This document shows, piece by piece, positions 51,986-60,381 of a DNA stretch of 64,000 bases (positions within the stretch are counted from its first letter, which is position 1; each line of letters begins with the position of its first letter). The DNA comes from Verrucomicrobiota bacterium (GTDB lineage Bacteria > Verrucomicrobiota > Verrucomicrobiia > Opitutales > Opitutaceae): the NCBI GenBank assembly GCA_023416735.1, contig JAEZGX010000007.1, forward strand, positions 1 through 64,000. The letters are read 5' to 3'. Made by a program: the position numbers and the translations under genes. The notes beneath the pieces are model-generated. The model was not told where the DNA came from, made no database searches, and saw only the letters and a program-made list of their open reading frames with translations.

Positions 51986-53749
51986 ATGCGGACACCTAAT
52001 TACGACAAGACTCCCTTCATCTCGGTCCCCGCGGAGCATGCGGCGGATTGCTGGCGCGGCTGGGATGAAATCGCGACACGTCTCCGAAGCGCGATCTCCG
52101 CACCGGCCGGAGCGAGAACCGTGGTGGCGGTCGAATGTTATTCAGGCGTGATCGACGATGAGATTCGCGACGCTATGGCGACGCGCCTGCGCCCGGGGTT
52201 GATCCTGGATGCGAAGCGCGCGTTCAAGTCACCGGAGGAAGTCGACCGGCTGGTCGCGCCATTCACCGGCGGCGAAGATCCGGTTTTTGGATACATGTGC
52301 ACGACGCTGGAGCTGCGGGATTTTCTCGCCGACGACGCGCTGGCGAATCTGCGGAAGGAAATAGCCTCGGCGCGAGGCGTGGTGCTGGTGGTGGGGCCTG
52401 CGGCCTCGGTTGTTGTCCCTGACGCGGAGGTGTTGGTGTTCGCCGACATGCCGCGATGGGAGGGCCAGCTCCGGCAGCGACGCAACGAGGTGCCGAATCT
52501 CGGAGCGGAGAATCACACGTTGAAGGCATCGTTGAAATACAAGCGCGCGTTCTTCGTCGATTGGCGCGTGTGCGACCGGCAGAAGCGGCGCACGATGGCG
52601 AAATGGGATTTCGTTCTCGATACCTGCGTGCGTGCGGAGCCGAAGATGATCAGCGGCCAAGCGCATCTCGCGGCGTTGCGGGCGGCGACGAACCGGCCGT
52701 TTAGGGTGGTGCCGTTTTTCGACCCGGGCCCTTGGGGCGGACAATGGATGAGGCAAGTCTGCGATCTCGATCGCAGCGCGCCGAACTACGCGTGGTGCTT
52801 CGATTGTGTGCCGGAGGAGAATTCGCTGCTGCTGGGGTTTGAGAAAACGCGGGTCGAAATCCCCGCGATGAACCTCGTGCTGCGCGAGCCCGAGCGTCTG
52901 CTGGGGCCGGCGGTTTACGCGCGCTTCGGGGCGGAGTTTCCGATCCGTTTTGATTTCTTGGATACGGTCGACGGCGGAAATCTAAGCTTTCAGGTGCATC
53001 CGACGACCCAGTTCGTGCGCGAGGCGTTCGGTCAGTTTTATACTCAGGACGAAAGTTACTACCTGCTCGCGGCGGAGCCGGGAGCGCAGGTGTATCTCGG
53101 TGCGAAACGGGGCGTGGATCCGGAGGACGTCATTGCGTCGCTCGAAGCGGCGCAGCGCGGCGGAGCTCCGTTTGACGAGGAACGTTATGCCGCACGGTTT
53201 CCGGCGAAGAAGCACGATCACTTCCTAATTCCGGCGGGCACGCTGCACTGCTCGGGGACGGGTTGCATGGTGTTGGAGATTTCGGCGACGCCTTACATCT
53301 TCACCTTCAAGCTATGGGATTGGAATCGGCTCGGGTTGGACGGACTGCCCCGTCCAGTGAACGTCGAGCGCGGTCGTGAGGTGATTGATTGGCGGCGCGA
53401 CGAAGACTACGCGCGCGAGCACCTGATCAACCAGTTCGCTGAAGTCGCGTCCGGCGAGGGTTGGACCGAGGAGCGCACGGGCTTGCACGAGGCGGAGTTC
53501 ATCGAGACGCGGCGGCACTGGTTCACCGGGCCCGTGCTGCATCGACGAACGGGTGGCGTGGAAGTCTTGAACTTGGTTGAAGGCGACGCGGCGGTGGTTG
53601 AAAGTCCCACCGCCGCCTTCGAGCCATTCGAGGTGCACTATATTGAGACGTTCATCCTGCCTGCCGCCGCGGGTGATTATGTGATCCGGCCGAGCAAGGC
53701 CGGCGAACGTTGTGCGACCATGAAAGCGTTCGTTCGCACGAAACCATGA
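51986..53749 (+). CDS. Class I mannose-6-phosphate isomerase with long N-terminal domain
   Basis: A cytoplasmic protein of 587 residues, about 200 longer than ManA. The C-terminal part (about 245-587) is the class I isomerase: GPWGGQWMRQVCDL, NLSFQVHPTTQFVREAFG (zinc ligands Gln and His), and HFLIPAGTLHCSGTGCMVLE (His). Residues 1-240 form another domain with VVVAVECYSGVIDDEIRDAM, GVVLVVGPAAS and VLVFADMPRWEGQLRQRR, which resembles a nucleotide-binding alpha/beta fold without a clear P-loop. It converts mannose 6-phosphate to fructose 6-phosphate. Start at ATG 51986. It is the last gene of the operon. Confidence 0.85.
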   Translation: MRTPNYDKTPFISVPAEHAADCWRGWDEIATRLRSAISAPAGARTVVAVECYSGVIDDEIRDAMATRLRPGLILDAKRAFKSPEEVDRLVAPFTGGEDPVFGYMCTTLELRDFLADDALANLRKEIASARGVVLVVGPAASVVVPDAEVLVFADMPRWEGQLRQRRNEVPNLGAENHTLKASLKYKRAFFVDWRVCDRQKRRTMAKWDFVLDTCVRAEPKMISGQAHLAALRAATNRPFRVVPFFDPGPWGGQWMRQVCDLDRSAPNYAWCFDCVPEENSLLLGFEKTRVEIPAMNLVLREPERLLGPAVYARFGAEFPIRFDFLDTVDGGNLSFQVHPTTQFVREAFGQFYTQDESYYLLAAEPGAQVYLGAKRGVDPEDVIASLEAAQRGGAPFDEERYAARFPAKKHDHFLIPAGTLHCSGTGCMVLEISATPYIFTFKLWDWNRLGLDGLPRPVNVERGREVIDWRRDEDYAREHLINQFAEVASGEGWTEERTGLHEAEFIETRRHWFTGPVLHRRTGGVEVLNLVEGDAAVVESPTAAFEPFEVHYIETFILPAAAGDYVIRPSKAGERCATMKAFVRTKP

Positions 53750-54101
53750 CGACCCGAAGCTGCCGTGCTGACAGCGTCGATACGTTGTCCCGGCAGCTTT
53801 CGACCTGTCGTTGCGGTCACGCCGATGCCGGTAAACGGCTGCAAACGGAACGTCTGTCCAGGCACAGCCGGGGAAGAGGTTGCCCAAGATCCTGCTTCTC
53901 TCTCCCCATTTCCGCTCCGTATATCCTTCGGAGATTCGTAAGCACTAGCGTTTTGGTCAGTTGCGTCGTTTAGACGGCTCGATTTTGCGAGGGCTTAAGC
54001 GTTCAAGTCCGAGCGGGGCACCAGCGGCGAGGAATTGTTGAAACAATGGGGGCTGGAGCGCGTCTCGACAACTCGCCGGTTGAGGCCAATGTCTTGCTCT
54101 C
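53750..54101. other. 352-bp right edge of the island: hairpin and att copy
   Basis: No gene is seen. A 9-bp stem (AAGCTGCCG 53757-53765 with CGGCAGCTT 53791-53799) just after the isomerase stop probably ends that transcript. The rest carries short unremarkable sequence up to the tRNA 3'-end copy at 54001. The leader of the secretion genes fills the last 80 bp. Confidence 0.55.
54001..54023 (+). other. Putative attR: copy of tRNA-Arg 3' end
   Basis: GTTCAAGTCCGAGCGGGGCA followed by CCA matches the end of tRNA-Arg(CCT) at 33636-33659 except for one G-to-A change and one missing G. The bases before it cannot pair to make a T stem, so it is not a tRNA gene. Same direction as the tRNA, 20.4 kb away. 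Confidence 0.65.
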
Positions 54102-54560
54102 ATGTGTTGCTCCTGCTCGATCCAACGTCTTTGTCGCGCGAGTCGTCGCGCTTTCACACTTTTGGAAATCATGATCGCGCTCGCGATTCTCGGTCTCTTG
54201 GTCGGGCTCGCGGTGACGAATTTGGAAGGGGTGTTTGGCGGCGCTCAGACGTCGACCGCCAAGCTGTTTGTTAGCGAATCCATCAAACTTCCGCTGACGA
54301 GCTATCGCATTCACATGGGCGATTATCCGTCGACGGCCGAGGGGCTGCAGGCGTTGGTCACGGCGCCGGGTAATCGGGCGGATCAATGGCGGGGCCCGTA
54401 TCTGGAAGGTGGCAAGGTGCCGGTGGATCCGTGGGGCGAGACCTACGTCTATCGTTATCCGGGCTCGAAGAACAAATCCAGTTACGACATCTTTTCGAAG
54501 GGACCGGATAAAACCGAGGGAACGCAGGACGACATCGGCAACTGGTCGGGAGGAAACTAG
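54102..54560 (+). CDS. gspG: Type II secretion major pseudopilin GspG
   Basis: A 152-residue pseudopilin. The leader MCCSCSIQRLCRASRRA is followed by FTLLEIMIALAILGLLVGLA, the prepilin helix with Glu5. The GspG domain has DYPSTAEGLQALV, GPYLEGGKVPVDPWG, and YDIFSKGPDKTEGTQDDIGN with the calcium-binding Asp residues. It is the main subunit of the pseudopilus. Oddly, the residue before the cleavage site is Ala, not Gly, and the leader has three Cys. First gene of gspGHIJKLM. Confidence 0.93.
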   Translation: MCCSCSIQRLCRASRRAFTLLEIMIALAILGLLVGLAVTNLEGVFGGAQTSTAKLFVSESIKLPLTSYRIHMGDYPSTAEGLQALVTAPGNRADQWRGPYLEGGKVPVDPWGETYVYRYPGSKNKSSYDIFSKGPDKTEGTQDDIGNWSGGN

Positions 54561-54563
54561 AGG

Positions 54564-55094
54564 ATGGGTGGGCGGGCAGGAGGATTTCTGACGAGCCGTG
54601 TCCGCGGCGGCCGCCCGCGCGGTTTCACGCTGCTGGAAATCCTGCTCGCGCTCGCGTTGATCGGATTGCTGAGCGCGTCGTTGATCACGGCGGGGACTCA
54701 CCTGATCGATTCGCGGCCGCACACGCCCGAGGAAGTATTTTGGGAAGCGACGGGCACGGCGCGACGAACGGCGCTGAAGACGCAGACGGAGATCGGTTTG
54801 AGTTTTGATGAAAAAGAGAAGCGGTTTGTCGTCACGCAGGGTGGCACCGAGCAGACTTTTCCGGTCGAAGGCCCGCGCGAACTCACGATCGATTTGTTGC
54901 CGGCACGCTCGACAGGCGGCGCGCTGCTGATCGGCGGGCAGTTGGTGGAATCCGAGACGATCGAAAGCGTTGCCTTTTATCCGGACGGAACCTGTTCGCC
55001 CTTTCGCGTGCAGTTTCGCGCGACCGGACCGGCGAAGGTGATCTCAATCGATCCGTGGACCTGTGCGGCGATGCTGGTGGAGGAGAACCCCTGA
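54564..55094 (+). CDS. gspH: Type II secretion minor pseudopilin GspH-like
   Basis: A 176-residue protein with a basic leader (VRGGRPRG) and prepilin helix FTLLEILLALALIGLLSASL; cleavage after Gly. The remaining domain is a beta-rich pseudopilin head. Its identity as GspH rests on position between GspG and GspI and on the short GspH-like head; sequence similarity is weak. It starts 4 bp after gspG. Confidence 0.75.
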   Translation: MGGRAGGFLTSRVRGGRPRGFTLLEILLALALIGLLSASLITAGTHLIDSRPHTPEEVFWEATGTARRTALKTQTEIGLSFDEKEKRFVVTQGGTEQTFPVEGPRELTIDLLPARSTGGALLIGGQLVESETIESVAFYPDGTCSPFRVQFRATGPAKVISIDPWTCAAMLVEENP

Positions 55095-55095
55095 C

Positions 55096-55551
55096 ATGCG
55101 CCGCGGCGGTTTCACGTTGATCGAAGTGATGGTGGCGCTGGCGGTTTTTGCGGTGGCGGCCGTGGCGCTGGCGGCGGCTTATCTGAACGTGCTCAATGCC
55201 TACGAGATCGCGGGTCGGAGCAATGTTCGCGAGGAGGATATTCGTTTCGCGCGCAGCCTGTTGCTTGTCGAACCCGAACGTGAGAAGGCGGAGGAAGGCG
55301 GAGATTTCGAAACGGTGGACGGCGGGCGCGTGCGATGGCGCGCGGAGATCGAGCCGACGACGACGGCGGATCTCTTTCACGTCGCCTTCGTTTGCGAGAT
55401 CAGCGAATCGGGGGCGGGGCCCACGCCGGCGCCGCATCGCGAGGAATTCTATGTGCTTCGACCCACGTGGTCCGAAGGCGACGAAAGCGCGAAGCTGCGC
55501 GAGGAGTCGAAATCGCGGATTCTCGAGTTGAAGCAGAAGCGAACCCCATGA
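55096..55551 (+). CDS. gspI: Type II secretion minor pseudopilin GspI-like
   Basis: A 151-residue pseudopilin with a very short leader (MRRGG) and helix FTLIEVMVALAVFAVAAVAL. Glu5 is present. The rest has a helix (AYEIAGRSNVREEDIRFARS) and a small beta head. It would form the tip complex with GspJ and GspK. It starts one base after the gspH stop and its stop overlaps gspJ (ATGA). Confidence 0.78.
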   Translation: MRRGGFTLIEVMVALAVFAVAAVALAAAYLNVLNAYEIAGRSNVREEDIRFARSLLLVEPEREKAEEGGDFETVDGGRVRWRAEIEPTTTADLFHVAFVCEISESGAGPTPAPHREEFYVLRPTWSEGDESAKLREESKSRILELKQKRTP

Positions 55552-56234
55552 GCGCAAGGCGTATCCATTTTTCCGATCGTCTGGGGCGCGAGCAGGAGCG
55601 GCGCGGTTTCACGCTGCTGGAGATTCTGCTGGCGCTGGCGCTGGTGGGATTGGTGCTGGTGGCGTTGAATACCTTTGTTTTCTCGATGGGAGAATTGTGG
55701 GGGCGGAACGCGGAGGTGCGCTTGTTCGAGCAGCATGTGCGGGCGGTCACACGTTATCTGGAGAACGAGTTGCGCACGGCCGCGTTTCCGCCGGCGGTGA
55801 AAGCCGGGGATGCGCCGATCGCGCCGAAGGAAGTTCGGCCTTCCAGTGGCATGAGCGAGCATTTGCTCACCTTCGAGTTGCCGCAGGGCAGTCGCTTGCT
55901 GAAGTGGCCGGATCGGCCGTTGCCGGAGGTCGTCTGTTCGCTGCAGGTGCGCGATCGCGAAGGACTTTGCCTGCTGTGGCATTCGCGGCTGGAGACGCGT
56001 TTCACGGAGGATCCGCCGCGCGAGACCGTGGTGTCGCCGCTCGTGAGCGGGCTGGCTTACGACTATTACGATCCGGAATTCAAGAACTGGAAAAGTGAGA
56101 CGCAGCTGCGTCGTGAAGGCATGGATACATACCTCACGCCGCAACGGCTGCGGCTGACCTTCACCTATGGGAACATGACGCGCGAAACGGTGATCACGCT
56201 GCCGTCGCCGCCGGAAGCATTGCCCAATTTCTGA
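55548..56234 (+). CDS. gspJ: Type II secretion minor pseudopilin GspJ-like
   Basis: A 228-residue protein with leader up to QERRG and prepilin helix FTLLEILLALALVGLVLVAL, then a long head with RAVTRYLENELRTAAFPPAV and YDYYDPEFKNWKSE. Size and position match GspJ, the third tip pseudopilin. ATG 55548 overlaps gspI by 4 bp. Confidence 0.78.
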   Translation: MSARRIHFSDRLGREQERRGFTLLEILLALALVGLVLVALNTFVFSMGELWGRNAEVRLFEQHVRAVTRYLENELRTAAFPPAVKAGDAPIAPKEVRPSSGMSEHLLTFELPQGSRLLKWPDRPLPEVVCSLQVRDREGLCLLWHSRLETRFTEDPPRETVVSPLVSGLAYDYYDPEFKNWKSETQLRREGMDTYLTPQRLRLTFTYGNMTRETVITLPSPPEALPNF

Positions 56235-56235
56235 C

Positions 56236-57381
56236 GTGCGCGCGCTGCCTCCAAACTTCGCTCTTCGCCGCCGGGCCCGCGGGTCGGTCCTGGTGATCGT
56301 GCTGGTGACGATCTTGTTCGTTTCGACGGCGTTGATTCTTTTCGTGGAGCGGGCGGGTGACGATTTGATCATCGAGGCACGCGAAGCGACGGCGCGGCGG
56401 CTGCGCGTCGAGGCGTATTCGGCGCTCGATGTGACATTGGCGGTGTTGGAGGACTTTCGCGTCGCCAATGGCGGATTGCGCAGTCCGGCCGAAGGGTGGG
56501 GCGATCCGCTGGGATTTGCCGGCTGGGCGCCGACGAATGGCCGGGTCGCGGAGATTTCGTTCGAGGATGAGAGCGGGAAAATTTCCCTGCCGCAGGCGGA
56601 CGCGACGACGCTGATGAATTTGTTCGAAGCGTGGGAGCTCTCGCAGGCCGACGCGGAAAGATTGGTGGACGCGTTGATGGGGTGGATGAAGGCCGATCAC
56701 GTGAACGCGACCGCGCTCACTCGCGATTACGAGAGAGGGCCTTTGCCGTATCGGCCGCCGCATCGTTCGTTGCGGAGCTATCAGGAGCTGGCGGCGATCG
56801 AGCATGCGCAAGAATTGTTTTACGACGACAACGGACGACCGAACGATTTGTGGAGGCGGTTCGTGGACGCGACGTCGCTTTTCGATTTCAAGCAGACGAA
56901 TGTGAATGGCGGTCGCGGGGACGTGCTTTCGGCGTTTGGCGTGGGCGATCCTTCGCAACAAAGACGAGTGGCGGACTATCTTCGCGGAACGGGAGATCGC
57001 GCGTATTCGGGTCCTGGTTACTTCGAAACCCCGGATCAGCTGGCGGCGCTGGTGGGAGCGGGTGCCTTGCCGGCGGGCGCGGGCACGGAGATCAGCGCGC
57101 TGCGGGTGAACGTGACGATTCGCGAGGGCCGGTCGGAGTTTCGCGTATCTGCCGTGATCGCGCCCGAAGGCGGGGCCAAGGCGGTGGAACCGTCGAAAAG
57201 TGCCGATCCGACGGAGGAACAGCCGGCGGAAACGGCGACGGATCGCGAAACGGGAACACGAGCGCAAGACACAGGATCTGCCTCGGCCGCTGGAAAAAAA
57301 CTCCGTTATCCATTTACGCTCTTGGAAATCAGGGAGAATGCTGAGATTTCAGCTGTCCCTCCCGGACCGACGAACGCATGA
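56236..57381 (+). CDS. gspK: Type II secretion tip protein GspK-like
   Basis: A 381-residue protein starting at GTG 56236, one base after gspJ. A basic N-terminus is followed by RGSVLVIVLVTILFVSTALI, the GspK-type helix without Glu5, and a large helical domain with SAM-like parts (ATTLMNLFEAWELSQADAER, MGWMKADHVN, DQLAALVGAG), the known GspK layout. The last 60 residues are Glu/Thr/Ala-rich and unstructured. GspK caps the pseudopilus. Confidence 0.82.
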   Translation: MRALPPNFALRRRARGSVLVIVLVTILFVSTALILFVERAGDDLIIEAREATARRLRVEAYSALDVTLAVLEDFRVANGGLRSPAEGWGDPLGFAGWAPTNGRVAEISFEDESGKISLPQADATTLMNLFEAWELSQADAERLVDALMGWMKADHVNATALTRDYERGPLPYRPPHRSLRSYQELAAIEHAQELFYDDNGRPNDLWRRFVDATSLFDFKQTNVNGGRGDVLSAFGVGDPSQQRRVADYLRGTGDRAYSGPGYFETPDQLAALVGAGALPAGAGTEISALRVNVTIREGRSEFRVSAVIAPEGGAKAVEPSKSADPTEEQPAETATDRETGTRAQDTGSASAAGKKLRYPFTLLEIRENAEISAVPPGPTNA

Positions 57382-58517
57382 CCCTTCCGCTACTGAAGAC
57401 GCTCAAGGCCGGCCCGCCACTGCCCCGCGTGGTGTTGTTGTCCGATGCTGTTTTTTTCACGCGCTCCATTGCGGTGGCGCCCGGGGCGACGGCGGCGATG
57501 GTGGCGGAACAGGTGGAGTTGGCGCTCGAAACGCTTTCGCCCTTTCCGCCGGCGCAGCTCTATCACGGCTATTTCTGGCCGGAAGGTTCGGAGCGTGCGC
57601 TCGTGTTTGCGGCTTATCGGCGGCGGTTTACGACGGAGCAAACGACGGAATGGGACCAGGCTGAACTCGTGCTGCCGACCTTTGCGGCTGTGCTTTCGGC
57701 GCCGGTGCAACCGCACACGACGGTCCTCTTGCCCTCGACGGAAGGATTGACGGCGTTGCATTGGGACGGCGGCGCGGTGCCGGCGAAAGTCGAGTTTCGT
57801 CCGATTCCGGTTGAAGCGGGCGATGACGAGCGGCGACGGCTGCAAGCAGAGGTGCAGGCGGCGTTTCCGCGGAATCGCATCACGGTGCTCGATGGAACGC
57901 CGGAAGTGGAGGCGGACGGCGGGGATCGCGAGGTGGTGTTTCGTGCCGGCGCGATGGAGTCGCGGGTGGTGCTCGCGCACGCAGGCGCGATGGATGTGCG
58001 GGACAAGGAAGCTTTGACGGCGTTGCGGCGGGCGCGGACGCGGGATCTGGCGTTGTGGCGCACCTTTCTCGGCTTTGCGGTCTTGCTGATGTTGCTCGCG
58101 CTGGGCGAACTGGCGCTGGTGGGGGCACGTTTCTGGCAAACATCGCGCAAGGTGCAGGCCGACGCGCAACGGCCGGTGGTGCAAAAGATCGAAGCGGCGC
58201 AGAATCTGACCACGCGCATTCGTGAGTTGTCGACGAAGCGACTGCTGCCTTTTGAGATGCTCGACGTGGTGGGGCCGTTGGCCCGGCCGAACTCGGTGCA
58301 GTTCCTGCGCGCCTCCACGGGGGGGCTGAACTCCCTGACCATCGAAGCGCGGACGACGCAGCCGGCGGCGGTGGCGACGTATCGCGCGGCGTTGAGTGCT
58401 CTGCCGGAAGTCGAGCGCGTGGACGTGCCCGACCAGCGAGCGCGAGACAACACGATCAATTTCACCGTCGTGGTGACGTTCAAACCCGAGATGTTGAGAT
58501 CCGCATCAAACCCATGA
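57378..58517 (+). CDS. gspL: Type II secretion assembly protein GspL-like
   Basis: A 379-residue protein with an N-terminal cytoplasmic actin-like/PilM-type region (PRVVLLSDAVFFTRSIAVAP), one membrane helix near 230-250 (TFLGFAVLLMLLALGELALV), and a periplasmic PilN/ferredoxin-like domain. This is the layout of GspL, which links GspE to the membrane platform. Similarity is weak; the place in the operon supports it. ATGA overlap with both neighbours. Confidence 0.7.
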   Translation: MTLPLLKTLKAGPPLPRVVLLSDAVFFTRSIAVAPGATAAMVAEQVELALETLSPFPPAQLYHGYFWPEGSERALVFAAYRRRFTTEQTTEWDQAELVLPTFAAVLSAPVQPHTTVLLPSTEGLTALHWDGGAVPAKVEFRPIPVEAGDDERRRLQAEVQAAFPRNRITVLDGTPEVEADGGDREVVFRAGAMESRVVLAHAGAMDVRDKEALTALRRARTRDLALWRTFLGFAVLLMLLALGELALVGARFWQTSRKVQADAQRPVVQKIEAAQNLTTRIRELSTKRLLPFEMLDVVGPLARPNSVQFLRASTGGLNSLTIEARTTQPAAVATYRAALSALPEVERVDVPDQRARDNTINFTVVVTFKPEMLRSASNP

Positions 58518-59044
58518 GATCGCTGCGTGCATTTTTTCTGGGACGATTGCTGCGCGAGAAAGTGCTGCTGGTGCTGTTCATTGCGCTGGGCGCATTGATG
58601 TGGGCGTCGAACTACGGCAAACGCGCAACGCGTGACTGGCGCGCGGTGCGTGCGGTGACGGCGGAGTTGGCGGAGCAACGCGAGTGGCTGCGCAATCGCG
58701 TGGAAATCGAAGAAGCATCGGTGCGAGCGGTGCAGGATCTCGATCCCTCGCGCACGCTCGACGACACGCGATTGGTCGGCGAACTCAATGCGCTCGCGCG
58801 CGAGCATAATCTGAATTTCACGAATGATACGCCGCACACGGAGCGCAGCGGTCAGTTTGCGGTGCACACGGTGCAAATTACGCTGGCGCGAGCCGACTGG
58901 AATGCGTTGAGGCGCTTTTACGAGGCGATCGCGCGCCGTTCGCCTTACATCGGGATCGAGCAATTCGCTTTGCGGGCGGAGCCGAGCAATCCGGCGAATT
59001 TGACGGCGGCGCTGCGCGTGTCGTCCGTCGAGATCGTGCGGTGA
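58514..59044 (+). CDS. gspM: Type II secretion assembly protein GspM-like
   Basis: A 176-residue protein with a short cytoplasmic start, one membrane helix (VLLVLFIALGALMWASN, about 18-34), a coiled coil, and a small ferredoxin-like domain (FAVHTVQITLARADWNALRR). This is the GspM/PilO layout. It overlaps gspL by 4 bp and ends the rightward operon. Confidence 0.7.
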   Translation: MRSLRAFFLGRLLREKVLLVLFIALGALMWASNYGKRATRDWRAVRAVTAELAEQREWLRNRVEIEEASVRAVQDLDPSRTLDDTRLVGELNALAREHNLNFTNDTPHTERSGQFAVHTVQITLARADWNALRRFYEAIARRSPYIGIEQFALRAEPSNPANLTAALRVSSVEIVR

Positions 59045-59045
59045 G

Positions 59046-59075
59046 AGCGATCACCGGTTAAGCCGGCGGATCGCT
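59046..59075. terminator. Hairpin between convergent secretion operons
   Basis: AGCGATC and GATCGCT close a stem with an inner CCGG/CCGG pair around TTAAG. It starts just after the gspM stop and lies 43 bp before the end of gspF on the other strand. No T-run, but the position fits a two-way terminator. Confidence 0.55.
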
Positions 59076-59117
59076 GAGCAGCATAGCTGGGCCGACGAGG
59101 CACCGCGCCTATCGGGC

Positions 59118-60380
59118 CTATCCCGCCATGTTGAAACTCGTGCTGACGGAGAAGACGGCGCTGACGATCGCTACGGCGATAAAACAGACGAGGACGAAGA
59201 CCAGCAGAAGGACGCCGCTCGCGATGACTTTGGTGAAGACATTGAGCTTGTTGGTGACGATCTTCTGATAGCTGCGCGCGATGTCCTGGAGGCTCGGGAC
59301 GACGTTGCCGGTGTTTTCGCCGACGGAGAGTCGATCGAGGACGAGGTCGGGGAAGCAGTTGGTGCGCGTGAGGGCGAGCGAGAGCGATTCGCCTTCGAGC
59401 ACGCGATCGGTGGCTTCGTCGAAGGCGCGGCGGTGGACGCGATTGGAAATCTGGCGTTCGGTCATGCGCAGTGCGTCGGCGGCAGTGATGCCGTTGGCGA
59501 GGAGGACGGAAAGCGTCTGGCTAAAAGAGAGGACGGACTGTGCGACGAGGAACGGGCCGACGAGTGGAAGGCGAAGAAGCCACGCGTCGCTGGCAGCGCG
59601 GCCGGTTTCGGTCTGGCGCCAACGCCAGAATGCGACGGCGCCGAGCACGAGACCGATCGCGATGAAAGGTCCGTAGTGCAGGGCGAAGTGCGAGATGCCG
59701 ACGAGCAGGCGAGTGGAAAGAGGGAGCTCGCTGCCGAGCGACGCGAGGAGCGTTTGGAGACGCGGCAGAAGGAAGAAGAGGAAGAACAGACTTACGCCGA
59801 TCGCGACAAAGACCATGAACACCGGATATGCCAGGGCGGCGACGAGCTGGCGGCGGATCTCGCGCTGTTCGTTCAGGTGGGCGATCAGGCGCGTGAGGGT
59901 GTCGTTGAGCGAGCCGGTGGCTTCGCCGGCTTGGATGAGATTGATGGTCGCGGGATCGAAGACGGCGGGGAAATCGGACATCGCGCGCGAGAGCGGTGCG
60001 CCTTCGCTGAGGCGTTCCCAGAGGGCGGTGCAGAGTGTGCGCAGAGCGGGTTCCTTGATGCGCGTAGAGAGCAGCCGGACGGCTTCGCCGGCGGACATGC
60101 CGCTGGTGATGAGATCGTGAAGCGCTTCGAGGAAGGGAAGGCGCTGGTTGCGGTTGAGCGTGCTGGCGCGGCTGGAGGGTTTGGCGAGGACAGCGGCGGG
60201 CGCGGAGGCCGGGGATTTCGCGGATTTGGCTGATTTACCGGCGGCGACTTCGGTCGTAGAAACCACTTGGAGGCCGCGGGCCGCGAGAAGGCGCAGAGCG
60301 TCGCGACGGCTCGGGGCTTCGAGCGTGTCGGAGACGTTTTGGCCGGCGCGATTGCGGGCGGTGTAGGTGAATCGGGGCAT
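59118..60380 (-). CDS. gspF: Type II secretion inner-membrane protein GspF
   Basis: A 420-residue platform protein with two T2SF domains (about 85-205 and 285-410) and three membrane helices (near 190, 240 and 395). Motifs are FLEALHDLITSGMSAGEAVR, LIQAGEATGSLNDTLTRLI, and LSVGENTGNVVPSLQDIA, the paired (A/G)E-x-TG elements. The N-terminal domain MPRFTYTARNRAGQNVSDTL is also typical. It stabilises the pseudopilus assembly platform with GspE. It lies 1 bp after a toxin gene on the minus strand. Confidence 0.93.
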   Translation of the reverse strand: MPRFTYTARNRAGQNVSDTLEAPSRRDALRLLAARGLQVVSTTEVAAGKSAKSAKSPASAPAAVLAKPSSRASTLNRNQRLPFLEALHDLITSGMSAGEAVRLLSTRIKEPALRTLCTALWERLSEGAPLSRAMSDFPAVFDPATINLIQAGEATGSLNDTLTRLIAHLNEQREIRRQLVAALAYPVFMVFVAIGVSLFFLFFLLPRLQTLLASLGSELPLSTRLLVGISHFALHYGPFIAIGLVLGAVAFWRWRQTETGRAASDAWLLRLPLVGPFLVAQSVLSFSQTLSVLLANGITAADALRMTERQISNRVHRRAFDEATDRVLEGESLSLALTRTNCFPDLVLDRLSVGENTGNVVPSLQDIARSYQKIVTNKLNVFTKVIASGVLLLVFVLVCFIAVAIVSAVFSVSTSFNMAG

Positions 60381-60381
60381 G

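Noticed and set aside
53936..54023. A second complete tRNA gene at the right edge of the island
   Set aside because: Only the last 23 bases match; the T stem cannot pair and no acceptor 5' strand or anticodon arm is found.
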